A stretch of 64,000 bases of DNA from DATAPD01 sp036265385 (GTDB lineage Bacteria; Acidobacteriota; Terriglobia; Terriglobales; Acidobacteriaceae): NCBI GenBank assembly GCA_036265385.1, contig DATAPD010000001.1, forward strand, positions 1 through 64,000, in the 5' to 3' direction. A program made the translations under genes and the position numbers. This document shows, one piece after another, positions 9,306-16,304 of the stretch; the stretch's first letter is position 1, and each line of letters begins with the position of its first letter. A model generated the notes under the pieces. It made no database searches, was not told the DNA's origin, and saw only the letters and a list, made by a program, of their open reading frames with translations.

Positions 9306-10703
9306 TCACAACGATCGCAAGAAGTTCAGCAGGTCCTGAACTTGCGATGAACTGAGTGTGCGATATCGGCTAATCACAGCATTCGCCTCCGACCCTGAAC
9401 TTGCATGAGCTCGGATAGCTTGTTGAAGGTCCGTGGTTCTTCCATCGTGCAAAAAGAAGAGTCTCTGTCCCGCTCCCCAGAGTGGAGCGGTTCGAAATTC
9501 GTCAGGACCAGCGTTCCCCTGGCGAATGCCATCCGAGAGACCTGAACCCATGTGGTGAAGGGCGAAGTCCGAATACGGATGATATGTGACATTCGACAAG
9601 GCTGCATAGCGGGCTTTCCCGGTTGTGAGACTAGTGGTATGGCAGAGAGCGCAACCGATTGAGCTGAAAATGCTCGCGCCGTTTTGAGTTGAGGTGGTGG
9701 TCTGTGCCGGTTGCGGAGCAGCCAGGAACCGCATAAAAACAGAAAACCCCACAAGATCCGAGGACACCTGCGCCGCGGTGCCGGTGAGTTCCATGTGAGT
9801 GATGTCTTCCAGTGATCCATTTGAGGGACAATTCACAGCAACATCTCTTTCGTTTGGAAACAGTTCGTTCGAAACGCCCTGCTCGACGTTGTAAGCCTCT
9901 CCGGCGAAGAGAAGCAGTGACTTGTTCTGCGCTTTCCACCCGAAGCGAGTCACGGTACCGTCATTGCCCGTTGTGTTCAGTTCACCGCCAATGCCAAGCG
10001 ACGACTTGAATCTTTGATTGCTTGCGAGATTGTCCCGCAAGGCGTTGTCGGTTGTAGCTTCCACAAGACCCAGTCCAAACGTTGGAGTTGGAATGCGGAA
10101 GATCACATTGTGATTACTAAGCTGTTGTGCGAAGTTCGGCTGTGAGAGCGTGCATCCACCAGAATCGACTCTGCCTGTGATGGTGTACAAGCCATGAACT
10201 CCGCCGTCCAATGAGCCATCACTACGTCTCACAAAGCGAGCCTCACGAACAGGACCGTCGGCAGTAATGAATGAGGGAACAGCGTTGTTCGCGCCATCTG
10301 AGGTTGCTAGCGCGAGCTGCGGATTGGGAACTGGGTTCTGCGGACTGGAAAGTCCAGGACTGCTGCCACCCACGGAGGGCTGCGCGTGACACTGTGCACA
10401 GCTATTTCCGTTGAAAGTGGGCCCTAGACCCGAGCCTTCTTCTCCAGCAACTCTTCCAGTTACGGAAGTAGTCTCCATGAAGACCGACATCGCGTCAGTG
10501 AATGCCGATTGTTCACCTGACGAGAGGCCTTGCAGAGCACCTCCGGCTGCTGAAGAACCGACGCGAGGCCCAGGATCGGATGCACCGAAAGAGGTTGAAC
10601 TACTTTGTCCCTGCACTGAAGACGGACCTTGGGCCTCGAATGTTTGATAAGGCGTCAACAGAGCCGTGGAAAGGATCGCAACTGACACATGTACACTTCT
10701 CAC
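9306..10703 (-). CDS. DUF1111 di-haem oxidoreductase-like protein
   Basis: Exported c-type cytochrome-like protein of 465 residues in the DUF1111 (putative thiol oxidoreductase / di-haem peroxidase-like) family. It has a signal peptide at the N-terminus and two haem-c attachment motifs, CAQCH near residue 103 and CALCH near residue 350. The C-terminus carries APLWGAGQRLFFLHDGRTTDLQQAIRAHA, quoted in two parts as APLWGAG and FFLHDGRTTDL, the family signature. The start is GTG at 10703, chosen for a strong GGAGGGAAG ribosome site just upstream. It would work in the periplasm; substrate is unproven for this family. It appears to be transcribed alone. Confidence 0.87.
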   Translation of the reverse strand: MRSVHVSVAILSTALLTPYQTFEAQGPSSVQGQSSSTSFGASDPGPRVGSSAAGGALQGLSSGEQSAFTDAMSVFMETTSVTGRVAGEEGSGLGPTFNGNSCAQCHAQPSVGGSSPGLSSPQNPVPNPQLALATSDGANNAVPSFITADGPVREARFVRRSDGSLDGGVHGLYTITGRVDSGGCTLSQPNFAQQLSNHNVIFRIPTPTFGLGLVEATTDNALRDNLASNQRFKSSLGIGGELNTTGNDGTVTRFGWKAQNKSLLLFAGEAYNVEQGVSNELFPNERDVAVNCPSNGSLEDITHMELTGTAAQVSSDLVGFSVFMRFLAAPQPAQTTTSTQNGASIFSSIGCALCHTTSLTTGKARYAALSNVTYHPYSDFALHHMGSGLSDGIRQGNAGPDEFRTAPLWGAGQRLFFLHDGRTTDLQQAIRAHASSGSEANAVISRYRTLSSSQVQDLLNFLRSL

Positions 10704-11097
10704 TTTGCTTCCCTCCGGTGCGCGTAGAAGTGCGCACTTCTGGCGTTCCAGAACATTGGTGGAGCTGCCGACGCAAACCTCGACGGTGCGAGGCGAGCGC
10801 CCGAGCTGCTGTGGCCAGCGAGAATTTAAGGGGATGAAGTGGATCCCCGGTCCACTAGTGAAAGATTGCGGGACACTCTATCGTGAATCTGAGCGAAGTC
10901 AATATCCGGAAGTTCATCAAATGCCGCGCCAGTAGCCGCGTGTGGCCGGTCGAAAGATCATTCTCCAAATGATCGCGAGGACATACATTCAATGACTGAA
11001 AGTTCAACTCGAAGTGGTAGCAGGAGCATCGCCTGACAACACGTTCGATTACCCCAACGATGGAGCCGGACTCAGTGCGGCGCTGATAAGCGCTTGT
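10704..11097. other. Gene-poor interval
   Basis: No convincing gene. The only structure I see is an inverted repeat GATCATT-CTCCA-AATGATC at 10956-10974 and a short GGGGAT/ATCCCC repeat near 10831-10849. Either could be an operator for the DUF1111 gene downstream, but nothing else supports that. Confidence 0.5.
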
Positions 11098-11130
11098 AAA
11101 AACAGAACCGGTGCAGGTTCGCTGCACCGG
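11098..11130 (-). terminator. Intrinsic terminator of the small paralogue operon
   Basis: On the minus strand a 9-bp perfect stem CCGGTGCAG/CTGCACCGG with a 5-nt loop is followed by TTCTGTTTTT. It lies about 25 nt past the stop of the 150-residue gene. Confidence 0.85.
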
Positions 11131-11153
11131 CGAAAAGAAATTACATTTTAAAG

Positions 11154-11606
11154 TCAGACTGACAGCAGTCGATGGAAAAACGTACGATATCGCTGCAGAG
11201 CGACACGCAAATCCTCCGTAGACACGTTATCACCGCGATCCCAATGTTGCTCAAGCCGCGAGCGTTCATCGGCGAATACCTCGGCTAACCTCTTCATTGC
11301 CGATGCTACGAGCACGTCAGCTTGCTCGACAGCCTTTCGCGGTTCATCCACGAAACCTGTCTGGATTTCACTCCAACGAGAACGCAAGTGATCCATCTCT
11401 TCGTGTGGGAAAAGAGTAGCTGCTTCTTCTCGTCTTTCGGACATTTGCGCCGCTTGCCGCTCTCCGGTGACAGGCTTCGGCCCGGCTGGGTCGACGACCG
11501 GCTTGGGATTGGCAGGTTCCGGAGTGGGACGTTGTCCGCGCGCGATATCGGCAGTGGTGAGTTTTTCTTCGGGTTGATCTTTCCTCAAGGGGAATGCCAT
11601 TTTCAA
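11154..11606 (-). CDS. Hypothetical soluble protein, paralogue of the upstream gene
   Basis: A 150-residue protein I cannot assign to a named family. The first ~60 residues are a Pro/Lys-rich, probably disordered region. Residues ~75-150 match the C-terminal part of the gene just upstream: RSRWSEIQTGFVDEPRKAV here against EQRWDEVQARFVDDPKGAV there, and STEDLRVALQRYRTFFHRLL against STEDLRKAMVHYRTLFQELL. It lacks the membrane anchor and the middle ~35 residues of its partner. The start overlaps the partner's stop by 4 nt (ATGA), so the two are translated together and may form a membrane-bound/soluble pair. Confidence 0.75.
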   Translation of the reverse strand: MKMAFPLRKDQPEEKLTTADIARGQRPTPEPANPKPVVDPAGPKPVTGERQAAQMSERREEAATLFPHEEMDHLRSRWSEIQTGFVDEPRKAVEQADVLVASAMKRLAEVFADERSRLEQHWDRGDNVSTEDLRVALQRYRTFFHRLLSV

Positions 11607-12157
11607 GCTTCCTTTCGCAGTCGATTAGTTTCAAGTAGTTCCTGGAACAGGGTTCGGTAATGCACCATCGCTTTCCGCAGGTCTTCCGTGCTGGCTTGTC
11701 CGCGGTTGTGCCGGAGGGCGATATCGTGGGCAGATCTGTAGTTTTCAACAACGAGGGGATGGTCAACGGATATGTCAGCCGCGCGCTGTTCGAAGTCACC
11801 GACGGGGTAGCCCCGGGCCTGCATAACTTCCATCACTAGGCTGTCGGCAACGGTTACAGCTCCTTTGGGATCATCAACAAATCGGGCCTGCACTTCGTCC
11901 CAACGTTGTTCGAAACTGGAGCGGTCTACTGGACTGAGAGTTCGAAGTTCAAATCGTTCCCGGCGCTTTTCCCGAAATTCGAGAACACCTTCGCCCTTGC
12001 GAACATCTCCTTCGTGGCGAACTACCCGGTCATACTCAGGGCCGAACCGTTCTCGCAACCTCAGACTGCGGCGTTTGCGCATTGCGAGATAAGCGGCTAT
12101 TGCGATAACAAGAACTGCAATAACCACGACGATAATCATGAGTTGATTGCGATCCAT
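11603..12157 (-). CDS. Hypothetical membrane-anchored protein
   Basis: A 184-residue protein with one N-terminal transmembrane helix (residues ~5-26, MIIVVVIAVLVIAIAAYLAM) followed by a strongly basic stretch, giving a likely cytoplasmic C-terminal domain. That domain (FEQRWDEVQARFVDDP near residue 83, then STEDLRKAMVHYRTLF near residue 157) has the look of a helical domain common in acidobacterial and other environmental genomes, without a known function. The following gene is a shortened soluble copy that overlaps by 4 nt. Start ATG follows GCAGGAGGCATGC, a strong ribosome site. Confidence 0.75.
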   Translation of the reverse strand: MDRNQLMIIVVVIAVLVIAIAAYLAMRKRRSLRLRERFGPEYDRVVRHEGDVRKGEGVLEFREKRRERFELRTLSPVDRSSFEQRWDEVQARFVDDPKGAVTVADSLVMEVMQARGYPVGDFEQRAADISVDHPLVVENYRSAHDIALRHNRGQASTEDLRKAMVHYRTLFQELLETNRLRKEA

Positions 12158-12237
12158 GCATGCCTCCTGCGAGCACTACGTTTGTCTGAGATGCGGAAGG
12201 CAAAGGGGATGTTGTCAAACCATCTGTGGATGTCTGG

Positions 12238-13368
12238 TCAGACTTTTTTATGCTTTTTCGCGGAGTGCCGAGGAGGGATCACAAATTCCTCGATCAGGTT
12301 GGCGGCAGCACTCGCACCCACTCCGATCAGAGCGTTCTGGAAGGTGAGCCAGGCTCCATTTCGATCTTCCTTCGGATAATAGAGGTTGGAAAGACCACCA
12401 GCAGCGAGACTGCCAAGAACTGCAGAGTAGTTGGGTTGCCATCGCCCATTGTCGCCCTTGCAGACCACTGCATTCCCGAGTGCGTAGAGCATTCGAGACT
12501 TACGCGTGCCAGATCCCTTGTAAAAATATCGGGGATCTTGTTTCAGAATCGATGGAAGGATGGCCGCGCCCACGAACGTGCCTATTGTGAAATCTGCAAA
12601 ACCCGCCCCATAGCGCTTTCCATAGCCTTGGGCGCCTTGGCCGTATCCAGCATAAGCATTGGTCGCTTGCTCCACGCCTGCGATCGCCCCAATCAGGCCA
12701 AAACTGATTGGGTCGATTGTCGTTTTCCACGCGAGTTGGAATTTTTGCCGGGCATTCAGTGGCGCCGGGTTTGGCTCATAGCTGACGTAGAAGTTCGGAA
12801 TTACAGCCAATACACGCTGCTGCTCCTGCACTTTGATCTGCTGGTCAGCAATCTCTTCTTGCGTCTTTGGGGTCACCTGAATTTCTGTAACAGCCGTTGC
12901 TACTGCGATAGTGATTGGCTGCAGGACACGGGCTTCACCCGAACCCAAAACGCCGGAGGTGGTTTTCGCGGCAAACCCGGGTGAACTGACTGTGAGCAGG
13001 AAGGGGCCTGGAGGAACGTTAGCGAAGGAAAATTGGCCATCTCCATCTGACTGGACTTCACGAGCGGCGGATGAATCACTGCCAGTAAACTTCACGGTCG
13101 CACCCGCAATCGAAGCTCCGGTCGCGTCGACCAGTGTCCCTGTAATGCTCCCTGGGAATTTTTTCGTGGGCTGCTGCCCATTTGAGTTTTCTTGTGAAGG
13201 TGGATGCGGCAGAGTTGGACCTGTTCCCGCCGAAGTTTGTGGCTGTACAGAGCCGGCGACAACGAGAAGCAGCACGAGGTATGAAGCTGAATGAAGTAGT
13301 GAACGACCTGATATGCGTAAAGTTCGGACGCAGCTATAGCACTCTGATATGTGTTGTTTTGCGTTCAC
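12238..13368 (-). CDS. Exported carboxypeptidase-regulatory-domain protein
   Basis: A 376-residue exported protein. A long N-region and hydrophobic segment (YLVLLLVVAGSVQPQ) form the signal peptide. Residues ~72-150 are a carboxypeptidase-regulatory-like (transthyretin-fold) domain with GSITGTLVDATGASIAGATV and FANVPPGPFLLTVSSPGF. The remaining ~220 residues are a separate domain with Gly/Ala-rich segments (IDPISFGLIGAIAGVEQA, GTFVGAAILPSILKQDPRYF) that recurs after this domain in Acidobacteria but has no assigned role. The start is GTG at 13368, preceded by AAGGA on the minus strand; the GTG at 13329 is an alternative. Confidence 0.75.
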   Translation of the reverse strand: MNAKQHISECYSCVRTLRISGRSLLHSASYLVLLLVVAGSVQPQTSAGTGPTLPHPPSQENSNGQQPTKKFPGSITGTLVDATGASIAGATVKFTGSDSSAAREVQSDGDGQFSFANVPPGPFLLTVSSPGFAAKTTSGVLGSGEARVLQPITIAVATAVTEIQVTPKTQEEIADQQIKVQEQQRVLAVIPNFYVSYEPNPAPLNARQKFQLAWKTTIDPISFGLIGAIAGVEQATNAYAGYGQGAQGYGKRYGAGFADFTIGTFVGAAILPSILKQDPRYFYKGSGTRKSRMLYALGNAVVCKGDNGRWQPNYSAVLGSLAAGGLSNLYYPKEDRNGAWLTFQNALIGVGASAAANLIEEFVIPPRHSAKKHKKV

Positions 13369-13457
13369 CGATTAGTTTCCTTAAAAAGGTTCGATGCTGA
13401 GTCGAAGGCCAAAGATTGAAGAGAGTTCCAAATTCAGGCTCAAATGCGCGCGGAGTA

Positions 13458-14015
13458 TCAGCGGGACTGTCGATTCGGGTTGTTCCAGGGACGCAAGTGC
13501 GGCCACCAGCGGCGAACGTTGCGACAATAATGTTCATATTCGGCGCCGAATTTCTTTCGAAGCGTCGGCTCTTCATAGAAATATACGAATAGATGAACTC
13601 CAAGAGCGACTGCTATAGCGAGAACAATCGCGACCAGGTTTGCCTGGCCGAAGATAATCCACAAACCAATCCATCCGACTGTGAAGCCGACGTACATCGG
13701 ATTGCGGACGTATCGATAGAAACCAACTACAACTAGCCGTTGGGGAGGGACCATGGGCGCTGGAGTTCCACGCCCGGTCCAGCCAAAATCCCACACGCAA
13801 CGCATAGCCACAGCGAATCCAAGGATTGAAGGAATGGCTGCGAGCCATCGCCACCGAGCGATGCCACGGTTTTCCACTTGGAATCCGAGCCAACCAGGTA
13901 ACATCCAGAACCATAGTGCAAAGAATGCAGAACCAACTACTAGCGCTGCCACGGTGGTAACTGTACGTGAGGCCAGATCAAGTGGTGGTTGTTGGTCAGA
14001 GTTTCCCTCTGGCAT
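13458..14015 (-). CDS. ICMT / PEMT-like membrane methyltransferase
   Basis: Integral membrane protein of 185 residues in the isoprenylcysteine carboxyl methyltransferase / phospholipid methyltransferase-like family. Four hydrophobic helices are visible. The signature is RYVRNPMYVGFTVGWIG around residue 100 and FYEEPTLRKKFGAEYEHYC around residue 150, the SAM-binding part of the family. In bacteria these enzymes methylate lipids or small molecules; the substrate cannot be told from sequence. The ATG follows AAAGGAAATGT, and it starts 10 nt after the GNAT gene stops, so they are probably cotranscribed. Confidence 0.8.
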   Translation of the reverse strand: MPEGNSDQQPPLDLASRTVTTVAALVVGSAFFALWFWMLPGWLGFQVENRGIARWRWLAAIPSILGFAVAMRCVWDFGWTGRGTPAPMVPPQRLVVVGFYRYVRNPMYVGFTVGWIGLWIIFGQANLVAIVLAIAVALGVHLFVYFYEEPTLRKKFGAEYEHYCRNVRRWWPHLRPWNNPNRQSR

Positions 14016-14025
14016 ACATTTCCTT

Positions 14026-14862
14026 TCACTTGCCGCGCCGTTCGGTTACCAATCGCCACTTTGTGCGAGTGTAAGCAACGTTGAACCCGCGGCGCTCTGC
14101 ATTCCGTTGGGATTCGCTTCCTGGTAGCGCAACCATCATGGCGAGATCGCACCCGTGGCTAGCGGCGAAGCGCATTCGCTGTTGTAAAAGGGCTGTCTGT
14201 AGGCCGCGCCGCCGAAACTCAGGAACTGTAGCAGCGCCACCAAACAGAGCGACTCTGTCATGCAAGCAGAGGACGCCGGCTGCGCCGGGTTGACCAAGGA
14301 TTTCAGCGAGGAAGCAGAACGTGTCTTCGCGAGCGGATGAAATCCTTCCGACTTCCAAAAGAAACGATTGAAGCTCAGGGTGCTCCTGCGCCCAACCACG
14401 GGCGCTGATGTTTGACCAAAGATCGCTTTCGTTCGAACCGATGACCCGAATAGAGATATCGGCCGGAACGGGCTGATCGGGAGATTCGATGCTCCGGTAC
14501 ATAACATTGCTAATTTCGCTCGGGCGATAATCGCGAGCACAAAGGAGGTCCAAGGTGGCAACACCCGCATGCGGACTGACTTCATGGAAAATCGGCGCCC
14601 CGCGATCGCGGAAAAATCTCTCTATGGTATCGAGGTCGTCAGCCTTGGGTTCTTCAAACACTCCAAGCCCAAACGTCTGAGTGACAGGTGAGTCAACTCC
14701 GTCGAAGACGGCGTACGCACCGGCACATTCCATCCACTCGGCACCGCTCTGCGGAAACAGATGACGGCGGGCATCGGCATATTGGGCGCACGCGTGTCCT
14801 TCAGCACGTTCGAGACGCCGCGATAAGGCGAGATCCGCGAAAGGAAGCATCGCGGCGCTCAT
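14026..14862 (-). CDS. GNAT-family N-acetyltransferase
   Basis: Acetyltransferase of about 278 residues. The C-terminal half carries the acetyl-CoA binding motif A, with FRRRGLQTALLQQRMRFAAS (the RRRGLQ loop corresponds to Q/RxxGxG/A) and then a conserved ERRGFNVAYTRTKW end strand. The N-terminal half looks like a degenerate second GNAT fold or a substrate domain (FFRDRGAPIFHEVSPHAG). The frame extends to a TTG at 14889; I prefer the ATG at 14862, but neither has a strong ribosome site. It lies between a cupin gene and a methyltransferase gene on the same strand. The acceptor is unknown. Confidence 0.78.
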   Translation of the reverse strand: MSAAMLPFADLALSRRLERAEGHACAQYADARRHLFPQSGAEWMECAGAYAVFDGVDSPVTQTFGLGVFEEPKADDLDTIERFFRDRGAPIFHEVSPHAGVATLDLLCARDYRPSEISNVMYRSIESPDQPVPADISIRVIGSNESDLWSNISARGWAQEHPELQSFLLEVGRISSAREDTFCFLAEILGQPGAAGVLCLHDRVALFGGAATVPEFRRRGLQTALLQQRMRFAASHGCDLAMMVALPGSESQRNAERRGFNVAYTRTKWRLVTERRGK

Positions 14863-14920
14863 GGTACAGCCCAGCACAGGGCGCGACAAGACTTTGCCTT
14901 ATTACTTGAAAGCCCGAACT

Positions 14921-15262
14921 CTATTCCGTTTCTGCGGGAGCGAAAAAGACTAATACTTCAAGATCTTCGGTGATATCGAAGAAGCGGTGCTCAACTTGAG
15001 CCTCAACGAAAATAATGCTGCCGCCTTGGATGGATTGTTCTTCCATCTTCTCTCCTGATCCGACGCGCATTCGAGCACGCCCGCGGACAACATAATAAAG
15101 CTCATCTTCGTTGTGGGGCTTTTGCGGGTCTTCTGCTCCCGCCTTCAGAACATATAAACCTGCGCTCATCGCCGGGACGCGTAAAAACTCGCGGTAGAGT
15201 TTGCCAGCGGCAGAGCGCTCGCGATTTACGTTTGCGAGAGAGAAGAAATGCTGAATTGTCAT
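14921..15262 (-). CDS. Small cupin-domain protein
   Basis: A single-domain cupin of 113 residues. The first cupin motif appears as KPHNEDELYYVVRGRARMRVG (His, Glu-Asp-Glu; residues ~47-67, quoted in part as KPHNEDELYYVVRGRA) and the second as GGSIIFVEAQVEHRFFDI, so metal ligands His/Glu/His are present. Small cupins of this kind act as metal-dependent dioxygenases, isomerases or sensors. It starts 12 nt after the TetR gene stop, so it is the best candidate for a gene controlled together with that regulator. Substrate not identifiable. Confidence 0.82.
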   Translation of the reverse strand: MTIQHFFSLANVNRERSAAGKLYREFLRVPAMSAGLYVLKAGAEDPQKPHNEDELYYVVRGRARMRVGSGEKMEEQSIQGGSIIFVEAQVEHRFFDITEDLEVLVFFAPAETE

Positions 15263-15274
15263 GATCTTTACGGC

Positions 15275-15862
15275 TTATTGAAATGCGCCAGCGAAAAAGA
15301 TTTCTGTGTACTGACGCGAGATGTCTTCTTCGGTGAGCGGGCCACCGGGCTGATACCACTGATAGATCCAGTTGATCATGCCAAGCAGGGCGAACGCGGC
15401 CGCTCGCGGACTCACTCCGGCCTTGGATCCGCGAGCTCGCTGCACTTCGGCTATAAGGTTCTCGACGAAGTGCACATAGTCTTTTTTGCGTCCATTGATG
15501 CGCTTGCGAAGTGGAGGTGGCAACGGATGGTTCTCATGCAACATGACGGTAATTTCGCGGTCGCGTACGCTGAGGACCACTTCAATATGAAAGCGGATCA
15601 GGGAACGGAGGCGCTCCTCGGGATCGGGGATACCGCGAGCGCGATTGATGACTCGTTCCTCAGTGATGTCCATGGCATGGGACATGATGTGGAAGAGGAT
15701 TTCATCTTTACTTTGAAAGTGATGATAGAGACCGCCTTTGGAAAGCTTCAGCGCCGCAGCGATGTCGTTCATCGAAGTAGCGTCGTAGCCCTGCTGCTGG
15801 AAGAGACGGCCCGCGGTGTGAAGGATTTCTTGACGGGAATCAACGGCAGTTTCGCGGCTCAT
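15275..15862 (-). CDS. TetR/AcrR-family transcriptional regulator
   Basis: Repressor of 195 residues. The N-terminal TetR helix-turn-helix is clear: REILHTAGRLFQQQGYDATS-like sequence (read here as QEILHTAGRLFQQQGYDATS) followed by IAAALKLSKGGLYHHFQSKD. The C-terminal ligand domain ends in ALLGMINWIYQWYQPGGPL, resembling regulators of acyl-CoA or fatty-acid genes. The frame runs to 16006, but that extension overlaps the ilv leader on the other strand and is unlike any TetR; the ATG at 15862 begins a normal-length protein. It is divergent from the ilv operon and upstream of the cupin gene. Two palindromes lie in the divergent region, at 15891 and 16202. Confidence 0.88.
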   Translation of the reverse strand: MSRETAVDSRQEILHTAGRLFQQQGYDATSMNDIAAALKLSKGGLYHHFQSKDEILFHIMSHAMDITEERVINRARGIPDPEERLRSLIRFHIEVVLSVRDREITVMLHENHPLPPPLRKRINGRKKDYVHFVENLIAEVQRARGSKAGVSPRAAAFALLGMINWIYQWYQPGGPLTEEDISRQYTEIFFAGAFQ

Positions 15863-15890
15863 CGTCCGCCATGGTACCGAGGTGCAAGCT

Positions 15891-15903
15891 CTGTTGCCAA
15901 CAG
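15891..15903. promoter_or_regulatory. 13-bp palindrome between tetR and the ilv leader promoter
   Basis: CTGTTG-C-CAACAG is a perfect inverted repeat. It ends two bases before the -35 box of the ilv leader promoter and lies 29 bp upstream of the tetR start. The position fits an operator shared by the divergent promoters; the binding protein is inferred, not shown. Confidence 0.5.
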
Positions 15904-15905
15904 GG

Positions 15906-15934
15906 TTGACATCAAGACGTATGCCTGATACTTT
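15906..15934 (+). promoter_or_regulatory. Promoter P1 of the ilv leader
   Basis: A perfect -35 TTGACA (15906-15911), a 17-bp spacer and a -10 TACTTT (15929-15934) predict a start near 15941. The ribosome site and leader peptide follow directly. Confidence 0.65.
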
Positions 15935-15971
15935 CGTCGGCACTCCTTCAAGTTGGAGAGGAATCTGAAGC

Positions 15972-16058
15972 ATGCGAATCGGCCACATTACGCTTCGACT
16001 TATCATCGGAGTAGGGGTACGAGTACGACTCGGACCCTCTGGCCGGGAGCGCAGATGA
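15972..16058 (+). CDS. Branched-chain amino-acid leader peptide (ilv attenuator)
   Basis: An open frame of 28 codons plus TGA, with ATG preceded by GGAGAGG about ten bases upstream. Ten of the 28 residues are branched-chain: Ile at 3, 6, 11 and 12, Leu at 8, 10 and 20, Val at 14, 16 and 18. They are packed between residues 3 and 20, the composition expected of a ribosome-stalling control peptide. The tail is Gly/Arg-rich. The region after the control codons carries the alternative RNA hairpins described next, and ilvC starts about 250 nt downstream. The regulatory role is inferred from this arrangement; leader peptides of ilv operons are established in other bacteria. Confidence 0.75.
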   Translation: MRIGHITLRLIIGVGVRVRLGPSGRERR

Positions 16059-16103
16059 ACTAGAAAAAGTTTAGTTTCATCGGATTAGAGCCCGCCGCCA
16101 GAG
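16037..16103 (+). promoter_or_regulatory. Predicted antiterminator of the ilv attenuator
   Basis: CTCTGGC+CGGG at 16037-16047 can pair with CCCG (16091-16094) and GCCAGAG (16097-16103), giving 11 base pairs with a CC bulge. The upstream arm lies in the last codons of the leader peptide. The downstream arm overlaps the 5' arm of the terminator, so the two structures exclude each other. Ribosome stalling at Ile/Leu/Val codons would leave the upstream arm free and favour this structure. Confidence 0.65.
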
Positions 16104-16129
16104 AGACTGGTTGGCGGGTTTTCTGTTTT
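16091..16129 (+). terminator. ilv attenuator terminator
   Basis: CCCGCC and CCAG pair with CTGG and GGCGGG around an AGAGA loop, with a small G/TT internal loop, followed by TTTTCTGTTTT. It follows the leader peptide stop by 32 nt and no full gene ends here, which fits an attenuator rather than an operon end. Confidence 0.8.
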
Positions 16130-16165
16130 CGGAGGCAGAGACATGTGGGGTGCATTCCTTAGCCC

Positions 16166-16194
16166 TTGACAGAAAAAAAACCGATCCGTAGCAT
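16166..16194 (+). promoter_or_regulatory. Candidate second promoter P2 of ilvC
   Basis: TTGACA (16166-16171), a 17-bp spacer and TAGCAT (16189-16194). It lies downstream of the attenuator terminator, so transcripts from it would escape attenuation. The predicted start falls at the edge of the palindrome at 16202. Confidence 0.55.
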
Positions 16195-16201
16195 CAATGG
16201 A

Positions 16202-16215
16202 ACCGACCGGTCGGT
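16202..16215. promoter_or_regulatory. TetR-type palindromic operator
   Basis: ACCGACCGGTCGGT is a perfect 14-bp palindrome, extended by a further CGGTT on the right. Palindromes of this CCGACCGGTCGG form are typical of TetR-family repressors. It sits on the predicted P2 start point, where a bound protein would block transcription. The neighbouring TetR gene is the obvious candidate, by inference. Confidence 0.65.
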
Positions 16216-16304
16216 CGGTTCCAGTAGGCTGTGCTCTTTAGGCGAAAGCGACCCTGAAGAAGCTGAACCGCAAGCATCTAGTGAATTTCTAAGAGGAGGC
16301 CAAA

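Noticed and set aside
15863..16006. N-terminal extension of the TetR frame
   Set aside because: It overlaps the ilv leader promoter and leader peptide, has no similarity to TetR N-termini, and the ATG at 15862 gives the usual length.
16085..16135. The 16091 terminator as the end of a small RNA gene unrelated to ilv
   Set aside because: The arm shared with an upstream complement in the leader peptide codons and the Ile/Leu/Val-rich frame fit attenuation more simply, though a short attenuated RNA would be produced.
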